Shown: positions 52,690-61,090 of the stretch, piece by piece
Position numbering within the stretch: the stretch's first letter is position 1
How the letters are laid out: every line of letters begins with the position of its first letter
Assembly: GCA_035555315.1 (NCBI GenBank)
Contig: DATMGU010000083.1
Span: forward strand, 1 to 64,000
Source: DATMGU01 sp035555315
GTDB taxonomy: Bacteria > Pseudomonadota > Alphaproteobacteria > ATCC43930 > CGMCC-115725
Length of the DNA: 64,000 bases
Reading direction: 5' to 3'
Made by a program: the position numbers and the translations under genes
The notes under the pieces: model-generated
What the model saw: only the letters and a program-made list of their open reading frames with translations
Database searches by the model: none
What the model was told of the DNA's origin: nothing

Positions 52690-52741
52690 TCGGCGTTACG
52701 CCGATTTGACGCCCTGATCGGGGTTACGCCGATTTGACGCC
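52686..52741. repeat. 28-bp tandem duplication spanning two gene ends
   Basis: Units 52686-52713 and 52714-52741, each starting CTGATCGG and ending TTTGACGCC, differ at one base. The first contains the pump stop codon; the second holds the last codons and stop of the convergent chemoreceptor gene. The duplication has thus copied the end of the chemoreceptor gene between the two stops. Confidence 0.92.
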
Positions 52742-54427
52742 GATGAGAAACTCGCCGACTTCGCTGTCCAGTTCCTCGGCTTGCCGGGCGAGACCCGCCG
52801 AAGCCCGCAGAAGCTCTTCCGCCGCGGCCCCGGTGGTGGCGGACGCCTCGCGGACGCCCGTGATGTTGTCGGAAACCGACTCGGTTCCCCTTGCCGCCTC
52901 CTGAACGCTGCGGGCGATTTCCTGGGTCGCCGCTGTCTGCTCCTCGATCGCCGCGGCGATGGTCATCGCGATATCGGACATGTCGGCGATGGTCCGACCG
53001 ATGCCGGTGATCGCCGTCACGGTCTTCATCGTCAGGGTCTGGATCTGGCTCACCTGGTTTTCGATATCGCCCGTCGCCCTGGTCGTCTGGGTCGCGAGGT
53101 TCTTGACCTCCGACGCCACCACCGCGAAGCCCTTCCCCGCCTCGCCGGCGCGTGCCGCCTCGATCGTCGCGTTCAACGCCAGCAGGTTTGTCTGGTCCGC
53201 GATCGCCGAGATCAATTGCACCACATTGCCGATCTTCTGGGCGCCTTCCGATAGCTGGTCGACCGTCTGTCGCGTTTCCTGGGATTCGGCGATCGCCCGC
53301 TGGGCGATGTCGCGCGACATCGAGACCTGCTGGCCGATTTCCCGGACGGTCGCCGCCAGTTCCTCGGACGCCGCTGCGACGGTCTGTACGTTGGTGGACG
53401 CCGCTTCGGCGGCCGACGCGACCACACCCGTCTTGTGATTGCTCTGTTCGGCGGTCGACGCCATCTCGTTCGCTGTCGCCTGCATTCCCCCCGCGGCCTC
53501 CGCGAGCGCCTTCACGAGGCTTCCGATCTTCGTCTCGAAGGCGTGCATCAATGTCTCCAGCGCTTCGCCGCGGCGCTGTTTCGCGGCGCCCTCGGCTGCC
53601 TGCGCCGCGGTCAGCTCGACGGTTCGCCGCATATTGTCCTTGAAAACCTGCAGCGCGCGGGCCAGGGCGCCGACCTCGTCGCCCCGAGTGGTGCCCGCGA
53701 TGGCGACCTCGATGTCGCCAGCCGCCAGCCGCTCGACCACCGCGGTCGTCCGGCCGAGAGGGCGCGCTATGGAGGCGACCACGGCGTAGCAAACCAGCAC
53801 GCCGAGCAACGCCGCCGCGATCAAGGCGAAAGCGGTGGTCCATCGAGCGCTTTGATAGACCTCGACCCCGTGATCGGCCGCATTCTTGCCCCCGATGGTC
53901 TTGAAGGCCACATCGGCGATCACCTGGGCCATTGTTTGGTCATAGGCGTCCGCATCGGGGCCGCGATAAAGAGTCAAATACTCTTCCAGATTTCCACCGT
54001 TCTGAGCAATGCTCAGTACTTTACCGCTGCTTTCAATATATTTAGACCAGGCAATGTCGAACGCTTTCATAGATTGCTCGTCCGGCGTCCCTTTGTTGAT
54101 TAAGGCAGAATAAGATTGGCGGATTTTATCTATTTCGGATTTCGATTGCTGGACAATCATGTTGTCGCGTGGCAACGCGTCGGTCTTGCCGCTGATCACG
54201 CTCATCAGCAGGCGTGTTTCCCGGACTCGATATTGTCTGACCTCGGCTTCGAGCTGACCCAGCGTCGCGACCGATGGTAGCCAATTGTCCCTGATCTCGC
54301 TCGCTTGATCATTGACGGCGGCCGTCCGGCTCAGCCCGAACAAGCCGAGGCTACAGGTTGCGAGAAGAGTTGCCAGGGAGGCTAAGACGATCTTCTTGTA
54401 TATAGACGCGTCGGTCCAGTATCTCAT
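52724..54427 (-). CDS. Methyl-accepting chemotaxis protein
   Basis: A 567-residue membrane chemoreceptor. TM1 at about 11-33, a four-helix-bundle periplasmic sensor (about 35-195; QLEAEVRQYRVRETRLL), TM2 at about 200-222, and a HAMP domain (RPLGRTTAVVERLAAGDIEVAIAGTTRGDEVGALARAL). The signalling hairpin tip is ISAIADQTNLLALNATIEAARAGEAGKGFAVVASEVKNLA. Ligand unknown. The upstream region is unusually AT-rich. No che genes are near, so it is an orphan receptor. Confidence 0.95.
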   Translation of the reverse strand: MRYWTDASIYKKIVLASLATLLATCSLGLFGLSRTAAVNDQASEIRDNWLPSVATLGQLEAEVRQYRVRETRLLMSVISGKTDALPRDNMIVQQSKSEIDKIRQSYSALINKGTPDEQSMKAFDIAWSKYIESSGKVLSIAQNGGNLEEYLTLYRGPDADAYDQTMAQVIADVAFKTIGGKNAADHGVEVYQSARWTTAFALIAAALLGVLVCYAVVASIARPLGRTTAVVERLAAGDIEVAIAGTTRGDEVGALARALQVFKDNMRRTVELTAAQAAEGAAKQRRGEALETLMHAFETKIGSLVKALAEAAGGMQATANEMASTAEQSNHKTGVVASAAEAASTNVQTVAAASEELAATVREIGQQVSMSRDIAQRAIAESQETRQTVDQLSEGAQKIGNVVQLISAIADQTNLLALNATIEAARAGEAGKGFAVVASEVKNLATQTTRATGDIENQVSQIQTLTMKTVTAITGIGRTIADMSDIAMTIAAAIEEQTAATQEIARSVQEAARGTESVSDNITGVREASATTGAAAEELLRASAGLARQAEELDSEVGEFLIGVKSA

Positions 54428-54871
54428 AATTCTCTCTATGTACGAAGAGGAGTGACTGCCGTTACCCTTATTTGCGGCTCGGTTTTGTAAAAAAGTTATG
54501 AATATTTGTATGGTTGATATTTAGATGCATCTCGTAATGTTCGATACTTAAAACACTTCGCGTTGAGATATATAATATATATACAATACAGAATCTGATA
54601 TATCATGACGGATAAATGAGCCATCTATTGGTAAAATAAACAAGAAAACCCTTCATGACCGACTAACATGTTACGAATTATAATGATTTCCAACTATTAA
54701 AAATCGATGAACGGCTCTATTGGCGTCATACTGGATATATCGGGGGATCTCGTGTTCGGCATTCCGGCGAAAACCGCATCGAACCGTTCGCCGCCGATCT
54801 CCGCCCCCGATGGGCATGGTCACATCGGCGATGCCGCGTAGGATCTCGGCAGGCCCGATTATCGTGGAAAA
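54428..54871. promoter_or_regulatory. AT-rich intergenic region upstream of the chemoreceptor gene
   Basis: 444 bp. About 54480-54720 is strikingly AT-rich compared with its surroundings and includes alternating TA tracts (ATATATAATATATATAC near 54568-54585). It probably carries the chemoreceptor promoter (minus strand). The part nearest the hydroxyacid dehydrogenase (54726-54871) is GC-rich again and has minus-strand pieces with coding character (ILRGIADVTMPIGGGDRR) that I cannot assign. Confidence 0.45.
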
Positions 54872-56029
54872 TCAGGGTCCTCGGGGGCGCACATAGCCTT
54901 CGCCGATGCGGTCGAGGGACGGGCAGCCGAGCAGCGCCAGGGTTCGGCTGATCTCGTCCCGTAGCAGGTTCAGCACATGGGTGGCGCCGGCCTGCCCGGC
55001 GACGGCGGTGCCGAACAGCACCGAGCGGCCGACCAGCACCGCCTGGGCGCCCAGTGCCATCAGCTTGACGACGTCGCTGCCCCGCCGCACGCCGCCATCG
55101 GCGAGCACGGTCAACCGGTGCCCGACCGCCTGTACGATCTCCGGCAGCACCTCCACCGGGCTCACGGCACCGTCCAGGTTGCGGCCGCCATGGTTGGACA
55201 CGACGATCGCATCGGCCCCGCATTCCGCCGCGCGTATCGCGTCGTCGGCGCGCAGCACGCCCTTGACGATCAGCTTTCCGTGCCAGCGCTGGCGCAGGGC
55301 GTCGAGATCCGCCCAGGTCATGTCGGCGGCCAGGCCCAGCCTGTCGCTCAGCGCGGCTCGGGTGATCTTGTGGCGGAATTCGGACGGATAATGGGCGTAG
55401 GTCGGTATGCCGCCGTCGCGCAGATAGCGGCCGAGCACCCGCCACAGCCAGCCCGGATGGGCGGCGAGGTCGAGCCCGCCGCGCCAGGTCGCGCGCATCG
55501 GAATGCCGAAGCCGTTATGGATGTTGTACTCGCGCTTCGGCGCCACCACCGTGTCCACGGTCAGGATCAGTGCCTCCGCTCCCGCGTCGCGCGCCCGGTC
55601 GATGAAATGCTCGGTGATCGTGCGGTCGTTCAGCACATAGAGCTGGAACCACAGCCGCCCGCCGGCCTTCTTCGCGATCGTCTCGATCGGTGTGATCGAC
55701 TGAGTGGATACGCCGAACGGCACCCCCGCCGCCGCCGCGGCCTTGGCCAGTTCGACCTCGCCCTCGTGCCACATCAGCCCGGCCAGGCCGGTCGGCGCCA
55801 CGATCAGTGGCAAGGGCTGGCGCTGTCCGAACAGCTCCACCCCCAGCGTGCGCCGGCTGACATCGGTGAGCACGCGCGGATGCAGCTTCACACCGTCCAG
55901 GGCCGCACGGGTGGCGCTCAGCGCCACCTCGTCCTCGGCACCTCGGTCGATATATTCGAACATGCCGCGCGGCAGCCGCCGCCGGGCCAGGCGGCGGATT
56001 TCCTCGACGTTCAGGGCGTGATGGTACAC
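54872..56029 (-). CDS. FMN-dependent L-2-hydroxyacid dehydrogenase (LldD/MdlB family)
   Basis: A 385-residue TIM-barrel flavoenzyme oxidising an L-2-hydroxy acid (lactate, mandelate, glycolate or longer) to the 2-oxo acid. It shows MFEYIDRGAEDEVAL, LIVAPTGLAGLMWHEGE, WFQLYVLNDRTITEHFIDRARDAGAEALILTVDT, WADLDALRQRWHGKLIVKGVL with the active-site Lys, and SNHGGRNLDGA with the catalytic His-Gly-Gly-Arg. Three bases separate it from the lyase gene upstream, so it is in the same minus-strand operon. The substrate is unassigned. Confidence 0.92.
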   Translation of the reverse strand: MYHHALNVEEIRRLARRRLPRGMFEYIDRGAEDEVALSATRAALDGVKLHPRVLTDVSRRTLGVELFGQRQPLPLIVAPTGLAGLMWHEGEVELAKAAAAAGVPFGVSTQSITPIETIAKKAGGRLWFQLYVLNDRTITEHFIDRARDAGAEALILTVDTVVAPKREYNIHNGFGIPMRATWRGGLDLAAHPGWLWRVLGRYLRDGGIPTYAHYPSEFRHKITRAALSDRLGLAADMTWADLDALRQRWHGKLIVKGVLRADDAIRAAECGADAIVVSNHGGRNLDGAVSPVEVLPEIVQAVGHRLTVLADGGVRRGSDVVKLMALGAQAVLVGRSVLFGTAVAGQAGATHVLNLLRDEISRTLALLGCPSLDRIGEGYVRPRGP

Positions 56030-56032
56030 GGC

Positions 56033-56932
56033 CTAGGTTAGCAGCCCGTCGTTCCGCAGCGCGTCGATCGCGGCACGCAGCGCTACCAGCACCGTCTCGG
56101 CCGGGCGGCGCAGCGGCGGCAGCGCGTGGCCGGACGGCAGGCCGATCATGCCCAGCGCCTCCTTCAGCGGGCCCGGATTGGGCTCGGCGAAGATCGCGTC
56201 CAGCAAGGGCAGCAGGCGGCGCTGCGCGGCGATGGCCTCGTCCAGCCGGCCGCCGATGGCCGCTTCGAACACGCGCACCCAATAGGCCGGCAGCAGCGCC
56301 GCCGAGGCCAGGATCCCGCCACAGGCACCCAGCGCCACCTGCGCCGGAAACAGCGTATCCTCGCCGCTCAGCAGGGCGAAGCTGTCATCCACCGAAGCGG
56401 CGATCCGGTTGAAATGGTGCATGTCCGTGTTGCACGCCTTCATGCCGATGATCGTCCGGTCCGCGGCCAGTTCGGCCAGCACGGCGGCGTCGGTGATGAT
56501 GCGCGTGCGATAGGGGATGTCGTAGAACACCAAGGGCGCATCGACATCGCCGCGATAGGCACGGAAATAGTCGCGGATGCCCGCTTGGCTCGGCGTCACA
56601 TAGAACGGGGCGATCAGCAGCAGCGCGTCGGCCCCGGCGGCCGTGAGCTCCCGCCCGGTCTGCACCGCCTCGGCATAGCCGGGGGAAAGCACGCCCGCCA
56701 CCACCGGCACCTTGCCGGCGGCGACTTCGGCGGTGATCTCCACTACCCGGATGCGCGCGGCCGGGGATAGGGCGGTGAACTCGCCGGTGCCGCCCATCGG
56801 CACCAGCCCGGTGGCCCCGCCCTCCAGCAGGAATTTCACCAGGCGGCGCAGCGCCGCCTCGTCGACGGCGCCACCCTCCGTGGTGGGGGTGGGGAAGGCC
56901 GGCAGGATGCCGCGGAGTACAGGGTTGGACAT
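56033..56932 (-). CDS. Dihydrodipicolinate synthase/N-acetylneuraminate lyase family protein
   Basis: A 299-residue class I aldolase-type enzyme. The Schiff-base Lys is in TIIGMKACNTDMHHF, the Tyr in LVFYDIPYRTRI, and the substrate loop reads MGGTGEFTAL, where DapA normally has GTTGE. The change from Thr-Thr to Gly-Thr and the setting argue against lysine synthesis and for a catabolic lyase or dehydratase acting on a 2-oxo acid. It sits between the importer genes and the hydroxyacid dehydrogenase. Confidence 0.9.
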   Translation of the reverse strand: MSNPVLRGILPAFPTPTTEGGAVDEAALRRLVKFLLEGGATGLVPMGGTGEFTALSPAARIRVVEITAEVAAGKVPVVAGVLSPGYAEAVQTGRELTAAGADALLLIAPFYVTPSQAGIRDYFRAYRGDVDAPLVFYDIPYRTRIITDAAVLAELAADRTIIGMKACNTDMHHFNRIAASVDDSFALLSGEDTLFPAQVALGACGGILASAALLPAYWVRVFEAAIGGRLDEAIAAQRRLLPLLDAIFAEPNPGPLKEALGMIGLPSGHALPPLRRPAETVLVALRAAIDALRNDGLLT

Positions 56933-56987
56933 GTCACAGATCCTTCGATGGTTGGATGCGGGGTCTTGAAGGGATGCGGGGAAGCCG

Positions 56988-58763
56988 TCAGCCGCGCACC
57001 GCGCGGTCCCGCCGGCCGATCCAGCCGGCCAGCAACAAGATGCAGGTGATGAGCAGAAGCAGCAGCGTGGACACGGCCGCCAGCGTGGGATCGACCTGCA
57101 GCACGGCGCTGTCCCACATCATCTTGGGCAAGGTCGTCTCTAGCCCGCCGGTGACGAACAACGCGATGGTCAGCTCGTCGAACGAGGTGACGAAGGCGAA
57201 CAGGAAGGCCGCGATCAGCCCGGCGCGCAGCAGCGGCAGCGTGACGTGCCATAGCGCGCGCAGCCGATTGGCCCCCAGGCTCCAGGCGGCGTTGTCGTAG
57301 CGCTGGTCGTAGGTTTTCAGCACCGCCATCATCGTGACCACGACATAGGGGATGGCCAGGATCGTGTGCCCCAGCACCAGGCCCAGCGTCGTGCCGACCA
57401 GCCGCAGCTTCGCATAGAGATAGAACAACGCCACCGCGATGATGATGCGCGGCACGATCAGCGGCGAGAGCAGCAGGCCGAGGATCAACCCGTTGCCCCG
57501 CCGAACGCCGCGCGAGAGCCCGAACGCCGCGGGTGTGCCGAGCGCCATCGCCAGCACCGCCGTCAGCAGCGCCACCTCGAACGACCGCCCGGTCGCCGCC
57601 AGCCAGGCGCCGGAGCCGAGATAGGCCTGATACCACGAGACGCCGAAGCCGCGCGGCGGCCAGTCCAGCACGCTGCGCGTGGTGAAGGATACCGGGATCA
57701 TCAGGAAGGCCGGCAGCGCCAGGAAGACCAGCGCGCACAGCCCCGCCACCCACAGCATCCGGCGCGTGCCCCGTGGCGGCGCTCCCCGGAAACGGGGCTG
57801 CAACCCGGCCAGGGCTTGCCCCAACAGGTCGCTGGCGCGGCCCAGCCCGGCGAGCAGCATGCGGCCGAACCGCGTCACCCGTCCCGCCGGGCGGCCGGCG
57901 CCCGCCGCCGTGGTGCCGGCCAGGCTGGAGATGCCGAACACCCGGTCATAGCCGGTGAACACCACCAGCACCGCCACGATCAGCAGCACCGATAGCGCGC
58001 CGGCGAAGGGCCAGTTCAGCAGCTCCTGCACCTGCTGGATGATGATCTGCGGCAGCATGATCTCGCGCGGGCTGCCCAGCAGCGCCGGCGTGATGAAGAA
58101 GCCGAGCGAGGAGATGAACACCAACAGCCCGCCGGCCGCGACACCGGGCAGGGAGAGCGGGAAATAGATCCGCCAGAAGGTGCTGCCCCGGGGTGCGCCC
58201 AGCGTCAGCGCCGCCTTGGAAAGGTTGCCGTCGATGCTCTCCATGACGGAGATCATGGTGATGACGCAAAGCGGCATCAACGCGTGCAGCATGCCGACCA
58301 TGACGGCGGGGAAACTGTACAGCATCGGCAGCGGCGCGCCGGTCAGCCCGATCGCCTGCAGCCATTGATTGAACACGCCATTGCGGCCCAGCAGCACGAT
58401 CCAGGCGAAGGTGCGCACCAGGAAGCTGGTCCAGAACGGCAGCATTACCCAGAAGGTCAGCCGCGCGCGGACGCGGTCCGTGCTGGTCGCGATCAGATAG
58501 GCCACCGGGTAGCTGAACACCACGGAGAGCGCGGTGGTCCAGGCGGCGCAGCGCAGCGTGATGCCGAGCACGCGCCAATACACCGCCCCCGCCGCCAGCC
58601 GTTCGTAATTGGCCCCCGTCCATGCGCCGGCCTTGGTCTGCAGGCTGAGCAGCAGCAGCTGGCTGACCGGGTAGAGCATCAGCCCGAGGAGGAAACCCAC
58701 CGCCGGCAGCAGCATCCACATGGCTGGGCGGAAGCGCCGATGCGGAGCGGTCGCGTCGCGCAT
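56988..58763 (-). CDS. Fused two-domain ABC permease (PotB-PotC-like in one chain)
   Basis: A single open frame of 591 codons holds both permeases of a spermidine/putrescine-type importer. The first half (1-280) has LLPAVGFLLGLMLYPVSQLLLLS, MLPFWTSFLVRTFAWIVLLGRNGVFN and the EAA loop LSKAALTLGAPRGSTFWRIYFPLSLPG. A polar linker (about 285-335) leads into the second half with DWPPRGFGVSWYQAYLG, PLIVPRIIIAVALF and EAA loop DNAAWSLGANRLRALWHVTLPLLR. Usually these are two genes. ATG 58763 lies 2 bp after the ATPase stop. Confidence 0.92.
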   Translation of the reverse strand: MRDATAPHRRFRPAMWMLLPAVGFLLGLMLYPVSQLLLLSLQTKAGAWTGANYERLAAGAVYWRVLGITLRCAAWTTALSVVFSYPVAYLIATSTDRVRARLTFWVMLPFWTSFLVRTFAWIVLLGRNGVFNQWLQAIGLTGAPLPMLYSFPAVMVGMLHALMPLCVITMISVMESIDGNLSKAALTLGAPRGSTFWRIYFPLSLPGVAAGGLLVFISSLGFFITPALLGSPREIMLPQIIIQQVQELLNWPFAGALSVLLIVAVLVVFTGYDRVFGISSLAGTTAAGAGRPAGRVTRFGRMLLAGLGRASDLLGQALAGLQPRFRGAPPRGTRRMLWVAGLCALVFLALPAFLMIPVSFTTRSVLDWPPRGFGVSWYQAYLGSGAWLAATGRSFEVALLTAVLAMALGTPAAFGLSRGVRRGNGLILGLLLSPLIVPRIIIAVALFYLYAKLRLVGTTLGLVLGHTILAIPYVVVTMMAVLKTYDQRYDNAAWSLGANRLRALWHVTLPLLRAGLIAAFLFAFVTSFDELTIALFVTGGLETTLPKMMWDSAVLQVDPTLAAVSTLLLLLITCILLLAGWIGRRDRAVRG

Positions 58764-58765
58764 GG

Positions 58766-59860
58766 TTAGGCCTCCTCCGGCAGCAGCACCGTATGCTCGG
58801 GCCGCCATTGCGCCACCAGCGACCGCCCGGGGGCCGCCGACAGCTCGCTCTCGACCGTCAGCCCGGCGACCAGCAACGCGGCCCCGCCGCGTGTCTCCAC
58901 GATGGTGCGGGTGGTGCTGCCCGTGAAGATCACCTCCTTCACCACGCAGGCGATCGCGTTCCAGCCGGGCTCGGCCTGCGTCACCAGCGTCAGATTCTCC
59001 GGCCGCACCATGATCCGCACGGCGCCCAGGCAACCTGCACCACCGGTTACCAGGACCAACCCGCCGGCGGTGGGGCATTCCAGCACCGCGTTGCCCGCCG
59101 CATGGCCGGTCAACCGTGCCGGCAAGATGTTCGATTCCCCGAGGAAATCGGCGGCGAACACGGTGTTCGGCCGGAAATACAGATCGCCCGGCGTGCCGAT
59201 CTGCTCGATCTTGCCATGATTCATCAGGCAGACACGGTCCGACATGGTCAGCGTCTCCTGCTGATCATGGGTGACGTAGAGGATGGTGGTGCCGAGCTGA
59301 CGGTGCAGCCGCTTGATCTCGATCTGGAGCTGGTCGCGCAGCTTTTTGTCCAGGGCGCCGAGCGGTTCGTCCATCAGGATGATGCTGGGGCTATAGACCA
59401 GGCAACGAGCTAGGGCGATGCGCTGCTGTTGCCCGCCGGAAAGCTGCCTCGGCATGCGGTCGGCCACATGTGGCAACTGCACCAGGTCCAGCACCCGCGC
59501 CACCTTCTCGCGCACCACTGCGTCCCTCTCCCGCCGCATGCGCAGTGGGAAGGCGATGTTGTCGGCGACGCTGAGATGCGGGAACAGGGCGTAGTTCTGG
59601 AACACCATGCCGATGTCCCGCTTGAACGGCGGCGCATGGGTCGCGAGCTTGCCGTCGATCGAGATGGTGCCGCCATCCGGCAGGGTCAGTCCCGCGACCA
59701 TCATCAGCAAGGTCGTCTTGCCGGAGCCGGACGGCCCGAGCAGGGTCAGGAATTCCCCCTCCCGCAGCGTCAGGCTCGTCTTCTCCAAGGCGACGAAGTC
59801 GCCGTAATGCTTCCAGACCTCGTCGACCTGCAACTTCGGGACGGCGGCGCCGCTTGTCAC
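58766..59860 (-). CDS. ABC importer ATPase (PotA-like)
   Basis: A 364-residue nucleotide-binding protein. Walker A GPSGSGKTT, Q-loop GMVFQNYALFPHLSV, signature QLSGGQQQRIALARCL, Walker B IILMDEPLGALD, switch THDQQETLTMSDRV, followed by a C-terminal TOBE regulatory domain (RIMVRPENLTLVTQ). The PotA/FbpC type fits the permease and binding protein alongside. Located between them in the minus-strand operon. Confidence 0.94.
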   Translation of the reverse strand: MTSGAAVPKLQVDEVWKHYGDFVALEKTSLTLREGEFLTLLGPSGSGKTTLLMMVAGLTLPDGGTISIDGKLATHAPPFKRDIGMVFQNYALFPHLSVADNIAFPLRMRRERDAVVREKVARVLDLVQLPHVADRMPRQLSGGQQQRIALARCLVYSPSIILMDEPLGALDKKLRDQLQIEIKRLHRQLGTTILYVTHDQQETLTMSDRVCLMNHGKIEQIGTPGDLYFRPNTVFAADFLGESNILPARLTGHAAGNAVLECPTAGGLVLVTGGAGCLGAVRIMVRPENLTLVTQAEPGWNAIACVVKEVIFTGSTTRTIVETRGGAALLVAGLTVESELSAAPGRSLVAQWRPEHTVLLPEEA

Positions 59861-59876
59861 CCCCGGCGGATCCGTC

Positions 59877-60980
59877 TCAGCCCAACAGCCAGGCGTTGAA
59901 CCGGTCGAGCGCCGCGTCCTTGGACTTCGCCCAATAATCGCCGTCGATCTTGAGGCCTTGCTTGTGCCACTCCGGATAGGTCGTCAGCGTGCGGGCGACC
60001 GGGTCGTCGATGTATTTATAGGCGGCTGGGTTGGTCGGGCCGTTGGTCAGGTATTTGGTGAAGGTGGCCTGCCGCTTGGGGTTGCAGGTGAACTTGATGA
60101 ATTTGCGGCAGATATCGGCATTGGGCGTGCCTTTAAGGATCGCCCAGACATCGACGCCCCAGATGTTCTGGTTCCACTCCACCGCGACCGGCACGCCCGC
60201 ATCGCGCACGGCATAGATCCGGTTGGCCCAGACCGGCAGCATGTCCACTTCGCCATTCGCCAGCATCTGCGTCGCCTGCGCGCCCGACGCCCACCAGGCA
60301 TCGACATGCGGGCGGATGGCGGTGAGCGACTTGAACGCTTTATCCAGGTCGCAGGGGTAGACCTTGTCGGACGGCACGCCATCCGCCATCAAGGCCTGCT
60401 CCACCGCGTCGAACGGGTATTTGCGCAGGCCCCGGCGGCCCGGGAAGTTTGCGACGTCCCAGTACTCCTTCCAGGACGTGGGCGGCTTTTTCACCTTGTC
60501 GGAGCGATAGCCGATGGCGGTGGCATAGACGTCCGAGCCGATACCATAGGCGTCGCGGTATTCGAGCGGGATCTCCGAGACCGCCGGGTCGTTGTCGAGC
60601 TCGTGCTTCTCGATATAGCCCGCATCGGCCAAAAGCTGCACCGCGGTCTGGCTCATGCCACCGGCGATGTTCCAAGCGTAGTTCTTGGTCTCCACCATGC
60701 TCTTGATCTCGGCGGTCGGCTCCGCGGCCGAGACGACGCCGACGACCTCGATCCCGGTTTCCTTCTTGAACGGCTGGTAGAACGCTTCCGCGAAGCCCGG
60801 GGTGAACGGGCCGCCGGGGTCGCGCACCACGATGCGGGTGCCCTGCGCCTCGGCATCGCGGATGATATAGGGTGCCGCGAAGGCAGCGGCCGCGCCGGAA
60901 GCGGCGGTGCGCAGCAGCCCGCGACGCGTGATTCCGGGTGTGATTCCGGCATGTCCGACGATCCGGTCCGAGCTAGGCAT
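59877..60980 (-). CDS. ABC importer substrate-binding protein (PotD/AfuA-like)
   Basis: A 367-residue periplasmic receptor with a twin-arginine signal (ITRRGLLRTAASGAAAAFAAP, cleavage near AEA-QGT). Core segments: RIVVRDPGGPFTPGFAEAFYQPFKKETGIEVVGV, KNYAWNIAGGM, WKEYWDVANFPGRRGLRKYPFDAVEQALMADG, NIWGVDVWAILKGTPN. ATG 60980 has GGAGGG upstream. It heads the operon SBP-ATPase-permease-lyase-L-hydroxyacid dehydrogenase. The ligand is probably the hydroxyacid or an aldol adduct degraded by the neighbours. Confidence 0.92.
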   Translation of the reverse strand: MPSSDRIVGHAGITPGITRRGLLRTAASGAAAAFAAPYIIRDAEAQGTRIVVRDPGGPFTPGFAEAFYQPFKKETGIEVVGVVSAAEPTAEIKSMVETKNYAWNIAGGMSQTAVQLLADAGYIEKHELDNDPAVSEIPLEYRDAYGIGSDVYATAIGYRSDKVKKPPTSWKEYWDVANFPGRRGLRKYPFDAVEQALMADGVPSDKVYPCDLDKAFKSLTAIRPHVDAWWASGAQATQMLANGEVDMLPVWANRIYAVRDAGVPVAVEWNQNIWGVDVWAILKGTPNADICRKFIKFTCNPKRQATFTKYLTNGPTNPAAYKYIDDPVARTLTTYPEWHKQGLKIDGDYWAKSKDAALDRFNAWLLG

Positions 60981-61090
60981 GACACCCTCCGCGTTGCGAA
61001 AAATTCTACTATAGTATAACTCTATGATCATCGTCCCTTTTCGTGCAAGCCGATTTTCGCGTGTAGCGAACCCGAGGCAGGAGGCAGCCC
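60981..61090. promoter_or_regulatory. Divergent promoter with palindrome, importer and D-hydroxyacid dehydrogenase genes
   Basis: A 110-bp gap between two divergent starts. The perfect 10-bp palindrome TACTATAGTA (61007-61016) lies in an AT-rich patch that probably holds one -10 region. Palindromes of related sequence occur before the zinc dehydrogenase gene (63245-63264), so one regulator, most simply the XRE-cupin protein encoded at 62591, could bind both. Confidence 0.5.

Noticed and set aside
54726..55445. 239-codon minus-strand frame overlapping the L-hydroxyacid dehydrogenase gene end
   Set aside because: It is out of frame with the dehydrogenase and Arg/Ala-rich; only the short downstream pieces have weak coding character, noted in the intergenic entry.
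56033..56932. Calling this gene dapA
   Set aside because: The GTTGE loop is altered to GGTGE and the gene sits in a catabolic operon, so lysine synthesis is not supported; only the superfamily is claimed.
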